Source of the DNA: Branchinecta lynchi
Taxonomy: Eukaryota > Arthropoda > Branchiopoda > Anostraca > Branchinectidae
Assembly (NCBI GenBank): GCA_023053575.1
Contig: JAKZAP010000010.1
Span: 20,148,628 to 20,212,627, forward strand
Direction: 5' to 3'
Length of the DNA stretch: 64,000 nt
The translations under genes and the position numbers were made by a program. How positions within the stretch are numbered: the first letter of the stretch is position 1; every line of letters begins with the position of its first letter. The notes under the pieces are model-generated. The model was given only the letters and a program-made list of their open reading frames with translations, ran no database searches and was not told the DNA's origin. This document shows, piece after piece, positions 32,320 to 43,011 of this stretch.

Positions 32320-32525
32320 TCCCAATGAAAAATGTGTAGCCTGCGTAGTTGTATGATAGTTGTACCAAAAAGTTGCATGTATTACTAATGAATACTATCA
32401 TTTAAATGCCTCAGACTGGGTCAACCTTAAACAGTAGTATCCAGTAGCATCCTGCCTTGCTATAGTAGCATCCAGTCTTGCTAATAGTAACATGTAGTAG
32501 AATGCAGTTACACGGTAGCCTTGAC
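32320..32525 (-). mobile_element. CCCGATGAAAAAT-family MITE, partial inverted copy
   Basis: Starts CCAATGAAAAATGTGTAGCC and continues through AGTAGTATCCAGTAGCATCC and CAGTCTTGCTAATAGTA, the reverse of the family seen at 43012-43315. Right end lost. Confidence 0.65.
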
Positions 32526-32927
32526 GACATTGTTTTGAGACAAATTTTTCATCGGAGTGACACGCGAACACTCGTCAGGAAGATACTGCCCATGGAAAAC
32601 AGTGAATCCTGGCAAGTGCAAAGATAAGTGACGTGTCGTTATATTGTTTTGGATATCCATTTGAAATTTAAAATTAGTGAATGCCATTACGAAAGTAGTT
32701 TGAATTGGCATTTCAGTTACGGCGGGTCCACTAAATGGAATACAGGTTCGTTTCTTGGAGCTACAGCCTGGAAAAGACCCTTGCCAAGAAGGGCCGAAAT
32801 GTCACCAAATCAAAACTTGGTCGAATTTTCCGTTTGGCGCGAACTTTCATTTGACTTTTTCCATTCTCGGTTCTTTCAATACAGCGACGAAGGGAGCCTT
32901 TACTGCATAATTCCATATAGCGGTACT

Positions 32928-33440
32928 TTGAGCGTGTTCCACCCTACTACCCGACGAGAAATTTATCTCAGAATAGTAGTATGAAGCTGTACGAAAAAGT
33001 AGTATGGAGTACTAACTGATGCTACTACATGCTCCTACTTCAAGGCTACCGTGTTACTGCATTCTACTATTAGCAAGACTGGATGCTCCTAGAGCAAGAC
33101 AGAATGCTACTGGATACCACTGCTTGAGATTGGCCCAGTCTGAAGCCAACTAAATGATAGTACTCTTTACTATAACATATCACTAGATGCACCTTTTCCG
33201 TACAACTATCATAGAACTACGTAGGCTACAAATTTTTCATCGGGTTACCAAAGTTACTACACATGACGTCACGAATTCTGGCTTTGCCGTCACGGCTGGA
33301 ACGATTTTTCTATTTTTCAGCAGAATATTCATTCAGCCCAAGGGCGAATCCGACCAGTCACGTTGCAGACATGCGTAGTTACCACGTTTACTACGCTCCC
33401 GAGCATGGTAAGCAAATAGTTAATATTAGTTCAGAGCAAA
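32928..33440 (+). mobile_element. GAGCGTGTTCCACCCT-family MITE, split by a nested MITE
   Basis: The first 21 bases (GAGCGTGTTCCACCCTACTA) are cut off by a CCCGATG-family insertion (32949-33242). The element resumes with TTACC...GACGTCACGAATTCTGG and runs through CGAGCATGGTAAGCAAATAG. Its right part is in turn interrupted near 33436. Other copies: 34845-34992, 50161-50452, 58992-59082 and 61196-61383. Full-length ends are inverted: GAGCGTGTTCCACCC and GGGTGGAACACGCTC. Confidence 0.8.
32949..33242 (+). mobile_element. CCCGATGAAAAAT-family MITE nested in a GAGCGTG MITE
   Basis: Starts CCCGACGAGAAATTTATC and ends CTACAAATTTTTCATCGGG. The left junction (CCCTACTA) and right junction (TTACC) reconstruct the host MITE's ACTTACC with a TA or TTA duplication. 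The interior holds ACTACATGCT and TAGCAAGACTGGATGCT phrases. Confidence 0.8.
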
Positions 33441-33710
33441 ATAACTCCAGAGAGTAATGCACGAACTTTAAAAAAGTGACACACAGTCAAATCGCAGCGA
33501 CACTAGCTCCACTAACGGACACGAATATCCCTACTAAAATTTGACCAATCGTCAACGAGCGCTGGTTCTAATCCAGAGCAAAATACGAACAGTTTGCTGA
33601 AGCTTCTCTCGCGAAGCGAACTGGGCGGCGCTGCGACGGAGGCCCATTTTGATGCATGGGAAGGATACGCCTTCGCATTACTCTCTTAGAGTTATGTTGC
33701 ATTGTATTAT
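33436..33710. mobile_element. MITE with AGAGCAAAATAACTC ends
   Basis: Inverted ends AGAGCAAAATAACTCCAGAGAG (33441 on) and CTCTCTTAGAGTTATGTTGC (about 33681-33700) interrupt the GAGCGTG-family MITE. A similar right end (CTCTCTAGAGTTAGTTTGCTCT) interrupts the copy near 34860. The interior includes a GC-rich block (GCGAAGCGAACTGGGCGGCG). No target duplication fixed. Confidence 0.55.
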
Positions 33711-34600
33711 TTACTATTACGAGAAGGTTGGAACGGACAGCGTAGTAACTTTTCGTGAGGTATGGAACGGCAATAGTAACTAATAGTGTTATGGAGACAT
33801 CCCATAGCACTTTGCTCTGCAATAGTCTTCCTAGTTATTCCCTGCCTCTATCGCCTACTTTTCTGTATATCTCTTCGATTTTCATCACCATCATTAATTT
33901 CCCGGCATCGTGACAATAGGTCACTCGGTCTTTATCCACTAGCTCCAGTTAGCTGCTGGCTAATCCGAGGTCAGGCTTTGGTTCATTTCATTCCAAGTAT
34001 TTTGGCTACGGAATGAGTAGTAGCCAAAACAGTGATCTTTCATTCTTGGTCCAAGCAGGACCTCTCAATATCATATTTTATGGTAAGAGTTGTTTATATA
34101 TCTAGTTAGGGACCCATTAGTATTATATATTATGTGTATGACTCTTGTTCACGTAATACGAGTAAATTAACTACAGACGTTATGGTCCATCTCGGCTAGT
34201 AGGCCTCGGGCTTGACTGGATATGTGAATTCCAGCTTCGCTAGGATGTGTGAACCAGCTTGATTAGGGATTTCTGGATTGACTGCGGCTGAGCTATAGAA
34301 TTCGCAGAGGCTTTCCCTTCTCTCTTTTGTCCGGTTTCCTGACTGGTCCTGGGTCTAGTGGGCACCTACGGTGTCAGAATGTCTTCAGCCCACACCCCAG
34401 GAGCCATCTTCATTAAACCTCGCCTCCACTCTTGCGAAAGAAGGAGATTAAAAAGATGAAATCATGTTATTTTAAATATGCAAAACACCTGCTCCACTTA
34501 TCCAAATTATGTCATAACCATACATTGACGGAGAAGTTCAAAATTCAAGATGCAAGTGACTACCCTTTTGGATGTTTCCTCATCGCTTTCAAAAATCATG
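33711..34600. other. RASSF intron sequence, mostly unassigned
   Basis: The right third of the interrupted GAGCGTG MITE ends about 33790 (GTATGGAACGGCAATAGTAACT). Beyond it I see no gene or bounded element up to the LINE tail at 34620. Confidence 0.45.
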
Positions 34601-34619
34601 GACGACAGGGCCCAACCAG

Positions 34620-34768
34620 CACACGACGTCGTCCACTGTTTCCTGACCGAAGATTAAAAGTTAAGTGTATTTTTCTGTGTTTGTATGTGTTTTGTTTACT
34701 TTCTTCAATTACTCCGCCTTTCCAAAATGGCGGGTCATAAATAAATTACTTACTTACTTACTTACTCG
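34620..34768 (+). repeat. LINE 3' tail with (TTAC)n microsatellite
   Basis: AAAATGGCGGGTCATAAATAAATTAC followed by five TTAC-type repeats (34747-34768). The same GCGGGTYATAAATAAAT block precedes (TTAC)n in inverse at 41311-41350 and occurs diverged at 63465-63495. Coding part absent. Confidence 0.65.
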
Positions 34769-34844
34769 TCCATCCTCTCAAGAATGGTGTAAGAAGTGGG
34801 ATTTGGAAACTTCCCCCGCGTTCAACATCTTAACAATAGTTACT

Positions 34845-34992
34845 AGAGTTACTTCGCATTACTCTCTAGAGTTAGTTTGCTCTATATTAGTTACTATTTC
34901 GAGAAGGTCGGAACGGTCAGCGTAGTAACTATTGGTGAGGTTGGAACGGAAATAGTAAATAGCTACTATTGTCAAAAGGGTTGAACACGCTC
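34845..34992 (+). mobile_element. GAGCGTG-family MITE, right-hand portion
   Basis: Contains TTAGTTACTATTTCGAGAAGG and GAGGTTGGAACGGAAATAG, and ends AAGGGTTGAACACGCTC. The left part is replaced by a relic of the AGAGCAAA-type MITE. It ends about 70 bases before the RASSF exon at 35062. Confidence 0.7.
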
Positions 34993-35061
34993 TTTACTAC
35001 CAGCTATGGCTAGACCCGGTGGTAAGTTTTCGGTAAGGGGAGGGAGGGGAGTCATTCTTAC

Positions 35062-35234
35062 CATTATATCACCGGTGTCGTTCTCTTGAAGTACGAAACT
35101 CCGGCTGACGAATGATGGAATCTGCTTCATTAGTTCTGCTTTTTCTTCTGAAAATACTCCCAGTAGTTCTTGTGCTTGCCATTTTTTCACAATATGTAGT
35201 GGCCTCTCTTCAAGCTCCATTCGCCGCAAACGAA
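35062..35234 (-). CDS. RASSF: RASSF1/5-type protein, exon with C-terminal half of the RA domain
   Basis: The acceptor CATTTTTAG and donor GTAAGA give phase 1 in and phase 0 out, matching both neighbours. The first residues VRLRRMELEERPL follow the RA-domain pattern (VYLRKL...PL), and the end SFVLQENDTGDIM matches the strand before SARAH (SFVLKENxTGE). Between them is KKWQAQELLGVFSEEK with following residues, about 22-25 more than in vertebrate RASSF1 or RASSF5, where this loop is short. RA domains bind activated Ras-family GTPases; the insert lies in a loop between strands by family comparison. No stops. Confidence 0.92.
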
Positions 35235-35285
35235 CTAAAAATGACATGCGATAATCCGGACTTGGTATGAATAAACGGTGACAAA

Positions 35286-36586
35286 AGTTGCGTTTTTGCA
35301 GATACCATGGTATCTGATACCACGGTCTAAAGTTGTTTTTGCAGGGTCGTGGTGTGGTATCTGGACCGTGGTATCTGAATAAATCATCTCACTTTCTTCA
35401 ATTTTGTCTAATTGGTGAGAAAGAGGTTTAGCACTTATTGATGTTACTGTATATCAGTTTTTGGGATCCCAAAACGTAAGTGGAGGGATACCTATGACAT
35501 CGCAAAAGTTGTCCGTCCGTCTGTGCGCGCTATAACTCTCGAAGGGAATGAGATATTTTGATGAAACTTGGTGTGCGGATTCGCTGGATCAAGGGTAAGG
35601 TGAAGTTCGTAGATGGGCTCTGTAGCCCTACATTTAGGGGTGGGGGAGGGTGTTCAAATTCAGGGAGAAACAAAATATTTTTAAACACCTAATGTGATAG
35701 TCGATTATGGTGTAAGAAGGCATGCTGAATCGGGCAAAAACCGGAAAGTTGGTTAAAAGTAAAAGTTTTATTAGAAGTTGATTAAATGGTCGATTTAGGA
35801 GTAAGAAGGCATGCTGAACACGATGGTGAAAACCGTTTTCTCGCCGAATAAGTAGTTCGGCCGGAATCCGGCGAAAACCGAAAAGTTGGTTAAAAGTAAA
35901 AGCTTCATTTGAAGTTGATAAAATGTTCAATTTTGGGGGTAAAAAGACATGCTGAACACGATGGTGAAAAGTATTTTCTCGCCGGACAACTAGTTCGCCC
36001 GGAATCTGGCCAAAACCGGAGCATTTGTTAAAAGCAAAAGTTTGATTAGATGACAGATTAAGGGGTAAGAAGACAGGCTGAGTCTATATATGACAATAAT
36101 TTTTTACCCGGGCATATAATTATTCCGGATTTTTTTTTTTTAAGTCAAACTTTTATTCAAAGTTGATTAGATGTTCTTTATCGGGATTTGACGCTGGATT
36201 TGTTTCTGAATTTTCTTTTTTTGCTTGACTAGTCGTTTGCTCGGAATTCGTGCGAAACCGGAAACTGGGCAGAAGTAAAGCAGGAAGTCTCGGTCAGTAT
36301 CGTCAAAATAGATATGGCTTATGGAGGTATATCTGAACTTGGTTTTCTCTGATGATTAGCATGGCGAAGACAAGACCCTATTGTCTGAATCAAATATTAG
36401 ATTTTTGGGATTCCATCGACACCTTTGGTCTTGTTTCTTTTGGGATGACTTCGAAAAGTGCAACTGCGGCAATAGTCGTATTTGCAGAGCAACCGTGTAT
36501 CAGATACCACGGTAACTGCAAAAACGACTTATTGCAGATTCAGTTACCTTGGTAACATATATCATGGTATCTACAAAAACGCAACT
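35286..36586. mobile_element. AGTTGCGTTTT-family MITE carrying a roughly 1-kb insertion
   Basis: Starts AGTTGCGTTTTTGCAGATACC and ends CTACAAAAACGCAACT, flanked by AAA on both sides (35283-35285, 36587-36589). The inserted block at about 35457-36440 interrupts the GTTTCTTTTGGGATGACTTCG segment, which is continuous in reverse at 25970-25990. The MITE therefore predates the insertion. Confidence 0.78.
35457..36440 (+). repeat. TTTTGGGATCCCAAAACGTAAG family with about 125-bp internal subrepeats, copy A
   Basis: Begins TTGGGATCCCAAAACGTAAG, then GGAGGGATACCTATGACATC and TGTCCGTCCGTC, and ends ATTCCATCGACACCTTTGG. The middle has four to five diverged units with GGGGTAAGAAGACATGCTGA, ATTTTCTCGCCGGACAA, GTTCGCCCGGAATC and AAAAGTAAAAGTTTTAT. 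Other copies: 52999-54140, 57818-58830 and inverse 41345-41800. No ORF of note. Mobility class unknown. Confidence 0.72.
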
Positions 36587-36589
36587 AAA

Positions 36590-36946
36590 GAAGATGCAAT
36601 AAAATCTGCTTTTCTTCTGCAGCCAAGCTAAATCCTGAGAGCGATGCGACAAGTACAGTAGAGGCTTGCTTATTTGAAGACTTTTTTGACTGTTCCACTG
36701 CCTTGGCTTTATTACTTGCATATAAAAGAAAGTAAAATGGAAAAGAAAAATAACAAACTTGATATCAGCTAACACCCAACTATTTCAGGGTTATCCTGGC
36801 ACAAACCTGGAGTAGAAATTAAATTAACTTTCTTAGATTTTGAATTCACTAAAAAGGTCCTTCCTCTTTTGAAGGCATCTGCAGGTTCGAACCGCCATCT
36901 TCTCCACTAAAGGTGCGTTCCTCTTGGAAAATTCCCAAATCATAAA
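36590..36946. other. RASSF intron, nothing recognised
   Basis: No gene or repeat recognised between the AGTTGCG MITE and the fold-back element, apart from the latter's target duplication at its end. Confidence 0.5.
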
Positions 36947-36947
36947 A

Positions 36948-38255
36948 GGCACTGTCTAGGGAACCGGGAGTCGTACTTTATGTCCTACGGGCTACGGAGC
37001 CGGTAGTTCTCACGGAAACCAAACCATATGAGCTGCGATTCCGGGATCTGACGTCATTAACTAACGGAAACTTGTACGTGCTGGCTCCCGTTCCGGTAGT
37101 AATTGGAAATAGCTCACGGAAACTTCATCGCACCAGCTTCTCGTCCGGTAGCCTCACGGAATTGTGTACCCAGAAGCTAGGGAGCCGGTAGTTGATACCG
37201 GAAACTGTATAATTGGAGCTTCTGTTCCGGTAGTGTCTACGTGGAATATAAAACTCACGGAATAGTTTGGATGAGAGCTAGGATGCCGGGATTTTCACGG
37301 ACTTAGAGAAAATAACATTGGACAAAATTCACTACCGGAACCCATATATTGAGAGCTAAGGTACCGGTAGCAACTACTATTTGCTTGAAAATGACCAGCT
37401 CACGGACACAGGTGACTATGGGCTAGGGTTCCGGTAGTAACGAAAATAAAAAAAAATAGGACTCACGGACCCATGTCAGTGTAGACTAGGAAACCGGAAG
37501 TGAATATTATTTACTCACGGAACTCAGCTCTTGCGAGCTGCGGTTCCGGTAGTGCCAAAAAATAAAATTAAAAACTCATGGACGGGTGTCAATATGGACT
37601 TTGAGTCCGGTACAGCTCACTGAATCCAGTTATACATCTTATTTTTTTTTGCCCTACCGGAACCCCAGCCAACAGAAGTTGGGTTCCGTTAGTTAAAAAT
37701 ATTTGCTTCCGGTTTCCTAGTCTGCACTGACATGGGTAGGTGAGTTCAATTTTTTTTTATCATCACTACCGGAACCCTAGCCCATAGCCATCTGTGTCCG
37801 TGAGCTGGTCATTTTCAAGCAAATAGTAGTTTCTACCAGTACCTTAGCTCTCAATATATGGGTTCCGGTAGTGAATTTTTTCCCATGTTATTTTCTCTAA
37901 GTCCGTGAAAATCCAGACATCCTAGCCCTCATCCAAACTATTCCGTGAGTTTTATATTCCACGTAGACACTACCGGAACAGAAGCTCCAATTATACAGTT
38001 TCCGGTATCAACTACCGGCTCCCTAGCTTCTGAGTACACAATTCCGTGAGGCTACCGGACGAGAAGCTGGTGCGATGAAGTTTCCGTGAGCTATTTCCAA
38101 TTACTACCGGAACGGGAGCCAGCACATACAAGTTTCCGTTAGTTAATGACGTCAGATCCCGGAATCGCAGCTCATATGGTTTGGTTTCCGTGAGAACTAC
38201 CGGTTCCGTAGCCCGTAGGACATAAAGTACGACTCCCGGTTCCCTAGACAGTGCC
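36948..38255. mobile_element. 1308-bp fold-back (palindromic) transposon with 9-bp target duplication
   Basis: GGCACTGTCTAGGGAACCGG at the left is mirrored at the right end. Both sides carry ATCATAAAA (36939-36947 and 38256-38264). The arms of about 600 bases pair almost throughout around a centre near 37600, including landmarks such as ACCATATGAGCTGCGATTCC and AGTGTCTACGTGGAATATAA and their complements. Arms are strung with CTCACGGA, CCGGTAGT and similar short motifs. No ORF of note. A 9-bp duplication with long terminal repeats is the signature of Mutator-like elements; the assignment is an inference. It lies in the intron between RASSF exons 35062 and 41006. A solo terminus lies at 15872-15889. 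Confidence 0.93.
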
Positions 38256-38764
38256 ATCATAAAAAGCAAACCAGGTGTCAGCTGAGTCGCTTTCAGCCGT
38301 GAATTAGTAAAAATATTCAAAAAGTGACAAAAGGGTGAGTGGTTATTAAAAGTGTTCATAGTAAAAAATGCCTGGTTTGGGTTTCAGTTTTTTTCTTATG
38401 CGATCGTTCACTGTTAGCAGACGTTCTCATAAGCATAACTCTACTGCAATCTCAGTGGCAAACTGTTATACACCTTTTCCTTGAAGGACTGCGTGGTCTA
38501 AGATCTGGTCGTGGCCTTTTTTCCATCACTATATATGTTTAAGCCGATGCCGAAATTTCTCGCCTGAAATCAAACCCCGCGGCAAAGCAAAACAGGTTTG
38601 GACCCGATTTCTGGTTAGTTTCTTCCACGGACCAACCGGTATCTGGGGTTTCCGACACTAACCTGAAATCTGGTCAAAATCTGTTTCACTTTGTCTGGGT
38701 CGATTTCAGGCGGAAAATTTTCGTACGGGAGCGATAGCCAAATTCTCCAGAGTTGCCAGACAAT

Positions 38765-39132
38765 AGTTGAGTTTTTGCAGATACTATGGTATCTGTTACC
38801 ACGGTAACTGAATCTGCAATTAGTCGATTTTATAGTTACCGCGGCATCTGATACGCGGTTGCTCTGCAAAAACGACAATTGCTGAAATTGCGCTTTTCGA
38901 ATTCATACAAGCATACAAAAATGAAAACTTCTTTCCCACCAATTTGACAAAACTGATGAAAGTGAGATGACTTTTTCGATACCACGATCAGTTACCACGA
39001 TGTCTGACCAGATACCACGAATAACTGCAAAAACGCCTTTTGACCGTGGTATGAGATACCAAGGTAACTGCGAAAACGACTCTAAACCATGATATCAGAT
39101 ACCATAGTATCTAAAAAAAAAAAAACGCAAAT
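38765..39132. mobile_element. AGTTGCGTTTT-family MITE, diverged copy
   Basis: Starts AGTTGAGTTTTTGCAGATAC and ends with an A-run then ACGCAAAT. The interior has GTTACCACGGTAACTG, GATACCACGA and AAAACGACTC units. Ends are mutated compared with the other copies, and flanks do not form a clean duplication, so it is probably older. Confidence 0.65.
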
Positions 39133-39259
39133 AAATTTAGATATGTCTCTGGACGACACCGGAAAGGAAAGGCCAAGCTTGATATCTCTGTACCTAACCA
39201 CGGCGCGCATTTCTTTGAATTTTTCGCGAGAAAGAGCAAGTATTGTCGCGCGGAGCCCG

Positions 39260-39760
39260 GCCGAAGTCGACAAGTGCTAACACGAGAATCTCTAATTTAA
39301 CGAGGCAAGTATGAGTATTTCTGAAAAACAATATTTCCGGACTATTTTATGGTCAAAGAGTCATTTTTAATAACAGCTGTGCATTAAGGGAGCGAACATG
39401 GCGGCAAATAGTGGAGAAACCATTATCATGCTGAGAGAAATGATTACTGAAATCCCTACGGTAACTTTTCTTTTAAATTCGAGAACCAGCCAAAATTGTT
39501 AGGATAAGTACATCCACACTGTCAGAAGTTTCATAACAGATAACACAAGGATGCGCACTTTCAAAAGACAATAACTTAAAGGACCCCTCGCACTATTTAC
39601 TCTTCAACTTACGATATTTTAAAAACATTTCAATACTTTAAAACTAGGCTGTGCTTTCAACAAATAATCCAAGGTTTTGTCTGTTTTAAGCCTTTTCCGA
39701 GACCCATTGAATTGTAGCGAAAACAGGGAAACGGTTTACATAACAGATTTTTGTGATGGA
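39260..39760 (+). repeat. Dispersed repeat, pair with 31680-32300
   Basis: Carries GAGGCAAGTATGAGTATTTC, AACAGCTGTGCATTAA, CTCGCACTATTTACT and AAGCCTTTTCCGAGACCCATTGA in the same order as the 31680 copy. Both are in RASSF introns. Non-coding. Confidence 0.5.
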
Positions 39761-40465
39761 AAAACTTCTCGCAGACAACCGTTGACAGCGCGATACACAA
39801 CGAAGGTAGCAAAACACGGCAAGCGAGAAAATCAGCGTGGTTTTGTTAGAGTGGTTAGAAAGTACCGTTCGAAATTGGGGTCTCCGGGTTTAGAAATATA
39901 TGGCGTGCTTACGGAAGTATAGGCTGCGTTAGTATTATAGGTACGACAGGTCCTTTAGCAGAAAACATTTGGGATGTAATCTGTTGTGATTTTGAAAACG
40001 TTATGCATGAAAAATCTGTTACGAAACTGCTAACAGTGCAGGTTTTAATGCGCACTTTAAACCCTAAACCTTCTTGGTAACTGTGACAACACTGTCATAG
40101 TAGAATGATGGGAGGAGATGGGATCCCTACTGGCTTCAATCTCGATGCCATTCACAGAAGACCGAGATTCATGGCACACCTTGGTCCGTCAGCTGCTGTC
40201 GCCAGGGAGAGCTGCACAGCTTGCGTGCTGACACAAGTACAAATAAAGTAGTAAACTTTTACAAGTAAACTCGATCTCCCCGCGTTGGCCCAAAGATACG
40301 AGCAGATTATCCTGAGGTTTCGGAAGTTTCTTCTCTCCAAACCCCAGCAACGAGACATCTTACCACCCACTGCACCGCCCAACAACCGTACGTGTCACCA
40401 AAATAAACTGGTTCCAGTAACTTCGCGAACGAACCGCCACGCAAATTCGTTTGTACCTTTTTTTA

Positions 40466-40650
40466 GGTCCGTGGTTAGCGCGCCGGACTCGCAAGTGAAG
40501 GGTCGCTTGTTCGAGTCTCGGTAGTGCCTACTGTTTGGTTTGGGACGGTGGTTAGTGGCGTAACCCTGTAAGACAAGCCAAACTCCACCCAGCTTCAAAT
40601 GGGTACCTGGAGAAATCCGGGGAAGGTGACAAGAAGGGTGTGTACAAATA
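40466..40650 (+). mobile_element. tRNA-derived SINE
   Basis: The first 60 bases look like a tRNA gene: a box A-like GTGGTTAGCGCGCC and a box B-like TTGTTCGAGTCTC at the right spacing. The body continues with CCAAACTCCACCCAGC, AAATGGGTACCTGGAG and GGGGAAGGTGACAAG. I recall similar CCACCCAG...ATGGGTACC segments in the central domain of SINEs from several invertebrates. It ends near TACAAATAAACACG. A true tRNA gene is unlikely, because the acceptor stem does not close. Confidence 0.68.
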
Positions 40651-40689
40651 AACACGTTCGTTCCGTATTACACGTCAGTGTTTAATAAG

Positions 40690-40905
40690 TGCTGAAGTTT
40701 CTGTTCTTATTTGTGTCCTCTTTTAATTTGTAAGCCCAAGCGCCATTTAGTTGAGTTCTCTTCTTGACTACGATAGCTTGTGTAAAATAAATGATTCTGA
40801 TTCTGTGGCTGAGGGCAGAGAGTCGGAGATCAGCACCGCCAGCTTGGCTTGTCAATGCTAGTGCTGATACCTTTACCTTACCTTACCTTACCTTTACCTT
40901 TTTTA
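40690..40905 (+). repeat. Two LINE-like 3' tails: (GATTCT)n and (ACCTT)n
   Basis: AAATAAATGATTCTGATTCTG near 40786-40805 resembles CR1/L2 tails. It is followed by CAGCACCGCCAGCTTGGCTTG, GTGCTGATACC and then TTTACCTTACCTTACCTTACC (40872-40898). No coding part remains. Confidence 0.55.
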
Positions 40906-41005
40906 CGGATTTGCTAAACAAAGCCGAGTGATATTTTCTTCTTCTTTTTTTTGTGTTAGTTTGTTATTAGAATAAACCTATCTCTCTCTCTCTAGAATCA
41001 CACAC

Positions 41006-41121
41006 CTTTAGTTGTGTCTCCATTTTCTGCGTATTTTTCATAGAGTGCGAACTTCCGAGGGTCGTCGACGACATGGAACTTCTTCAGTAGCATTTGGATG
41101 AGCTGACCCGTTGTCGTCTCG
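41006..41121 (-). CDS. RASSF: RASSF1/5-type protein, exon with the RA-domain core
   Basis: The acceptor CTTTCAG and donor GTGTGT give phase 2 in and phase 1 out, matching 51362-51558 and 35062-35234. The peptide ETTTGQLIQMLLKKFHVV continues DDPRKFALYEKY, the hallmark central stretch of RASSF RA domains (EVI..LLRKF.VVDDPRKFALFE). It is 116 bases long. A CT-dinucleotide microsatellite lies directly past the donor (40978-40994) and could influence splicing. Its flanking introns are 10.2 and 5.8 kb and filled with transposons. Confidence 0.94.
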
Positions 41122-41299
41122 CTGAAAGAAGTTATTTCTATTAAAAAGACATTACGCAAGGATCAAATACCATTGGAATGTCTTGGAAATCATCTCGACT
41201 TCATGATGTGCCAACATTTTCTATGACAGCATTCTTGCCAAAGACCTTGTTTACTTCTGACAAGTAGGGAAAGGGAAAGGGAAGGTCTGTGTTCTTCTA

Positions 41300-41800
41300 A
41301 TTACCAAGTAAGTAAGTAAGTAAGTAATTTATTTATAACCCGCCATTCTGAACAAGACCAAAGGTTCCGATGGGATCCCAAAAATTCAATATTTGATCCA
41401 GACAATTGGGTCTCGTCTTCGCCAGACTCCTTGAACATTTTTAGTATTAAAATTCAGAAATAGATTAAGGCCAAATAGCTAATCATCTGAGAAAACCAAG
41501 TTCAGAGATGGGTTTAGCATGCGTGTTTACCCCTGTAAGTCATATCTGTTTTGACGAAAACTTCCTGCCACTTCTGCCAATTTGCCGGTTTCGGCCGAAT
41601 TCCGAAACTACTTGTCCGGCGAAAAAAGAAAGCTCAAAAACGAACTCATCGTATCTTTTTTCCCCAATACTGAACATCTAATCAACTTCAAATAAAACTT
41701 TTAATTTTAACAGACTTTCCAGTTTTGGCCGGATTCAGGCTAACTACTTGTCCGGCGCAAAAATAGTTTTCACCATCGTGTTCAGCATGTCTTCTTGTCC
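41300..41800 (-). repeat. TTTTGGGATCC family, inverse truncated copy D with (TTAC)n tail
   Basis: In - strand orientation it carries three subrepeats, then GATGATTAGC, TGGCGAAGACGAGACC, TTTGGGATCCCATCGGAACC, TTGTTCAGAATGGCGGG and TTATAAATAAATTACTTAC (41311-41350). It is the only copy joined to a LINE-like tail. This hints that the family is, or hitch-hikes on, the 3' region of a LINE. Confidence 0.6.
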
Positions 41801-42197
41801 ACGCTGATCGCTGATGAAGATTCGTAGCTGACGTATCCGTTGTGAACATTGTTTGAATAAATGTAATTTCAGTTGGCGAGTTGCATTTTCAGTGGATATG
41901 TGTTTGTAACAGTGGTATGACCCAGGTTGGTTGGCTAGGAAAGCAAGATTTTCTTTCAGTTTTGAACATTTTTTCTGTACTGTTCTTCACCATTTTTGTT
42001 GTATTACTTTTAGTTTTCTTTCTTTCTGAAAGTGATGTCTTATATTTATTTTTTGGAGGCCAGGTCCTACTTTTCAGTTGTTGAGGAAAAGTGCTGGATG
42101 AACTTCTGCGGAGGTTGATACGACTCCGTATCAACTCCACAAAACTAATCTCTTCGTCTCTTAATCTCAGACTCTTCGCCTGGCCCACTCTGCTTCA

Positions 42198-42645
42198 CTC
42201 GATAAATTACCTGCTTCTCTCCAAAATGATTACGTACCTTGCCGTACTGTACACAATAATCGATCCCTACGTTCTACTCTCCATCAATTTATTCTTCCTT
42301 TAAGACTGACAACTGCCTATGAAATTCTGACATATACAAAAGCGTTACTATGGAACAATATACCCACACATCTACACCAATCAACAGATTTCAACACTTT
42401 TTTCAAGAACACCCGTACACACTTACTCATTTTCTTTCAATAAATCTTTCTTTTTTTCCCCTTCTTTTTTGTTCTTTTTCCTCTTTATGTGTCTTTTTCG
42501 GTTGTGTTTCATTTCCTCTAATCTTTAATTTGTAGTTTAGCTAGGTATACAGGAGATTCTTTTCCTTCTAGGCCAATAGACCAAGTTGTCCAGTGTTATA
42601 CAATTTTAGTACGTAAATAAATACTTGAAATACTTGAATCATACA
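42198..42645 (+). pseudogene. 5'-truncated LINE: ORF2 C terminus and 3' UTR
   Basis: 82 codons (42198-42443) read LDKLPASL, VHNNRSLRST, TYTKALLWNNIP and FKNTRTHL, the arrangement seen at the extreme C terminus of L2/CR1-like LINEs (HN...TR, G..LWN.LP, FK..LK). The 3' UTR has a T-rich stretch and ends TACTTGAAATACTTGAATC after GTAAATAA. The RT domain is missing. Confidence 0.68.
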
Positions 42646-43011
42646 TGTTCGAGAAAATTTGTTACAGATTTAAGGGCCAATAATCGTGTAGGAGAGCTGG
42701 TTTATTCAACTTTAAATTCCTGATCAATTTCTAATAATCTGAAGTCTGTTAAGCTGACACGCAACAGCCTGTACGCTATACCCATGCAGAGCACACGATC
42801 CGTATTAATTTTTTTTTTCAATCAATCAAATTTAATCCGAATAGCTAAAAGCTAGAAAAGAAATTTAGAATGTGCATGTTCGTCGCGTGGGAATCCAAGT
42901 GTAGGAGTTTCTGGGACAGAATACTCTCATGCTACTGACGCTCATAAGACGCTCTGAAACGGCGCTCAGATTGAAGCTATACACACACACTTGTGGGTAC
43001 ACAAATAGCTG

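Noticed and set aside
34972..35247. Single-exon 91-codon protein
   Set aside because: Only 35062-35234 is coding; the rest crosses the acceptor and donor, as shown by RASSF similarity and phase matches.
40270..40460. Possible coding remnant of another retroelement (AQRYEQIILRFRKFLL stretch)
   Set aside because: No catalytic motif or family landmark could be confirmed from sequence alone.
40466..40528. Functional tRNA gene
   Set aside because: A and B boxes are present but the acceptor stem does not close, and the sequence continues into a SINE body.
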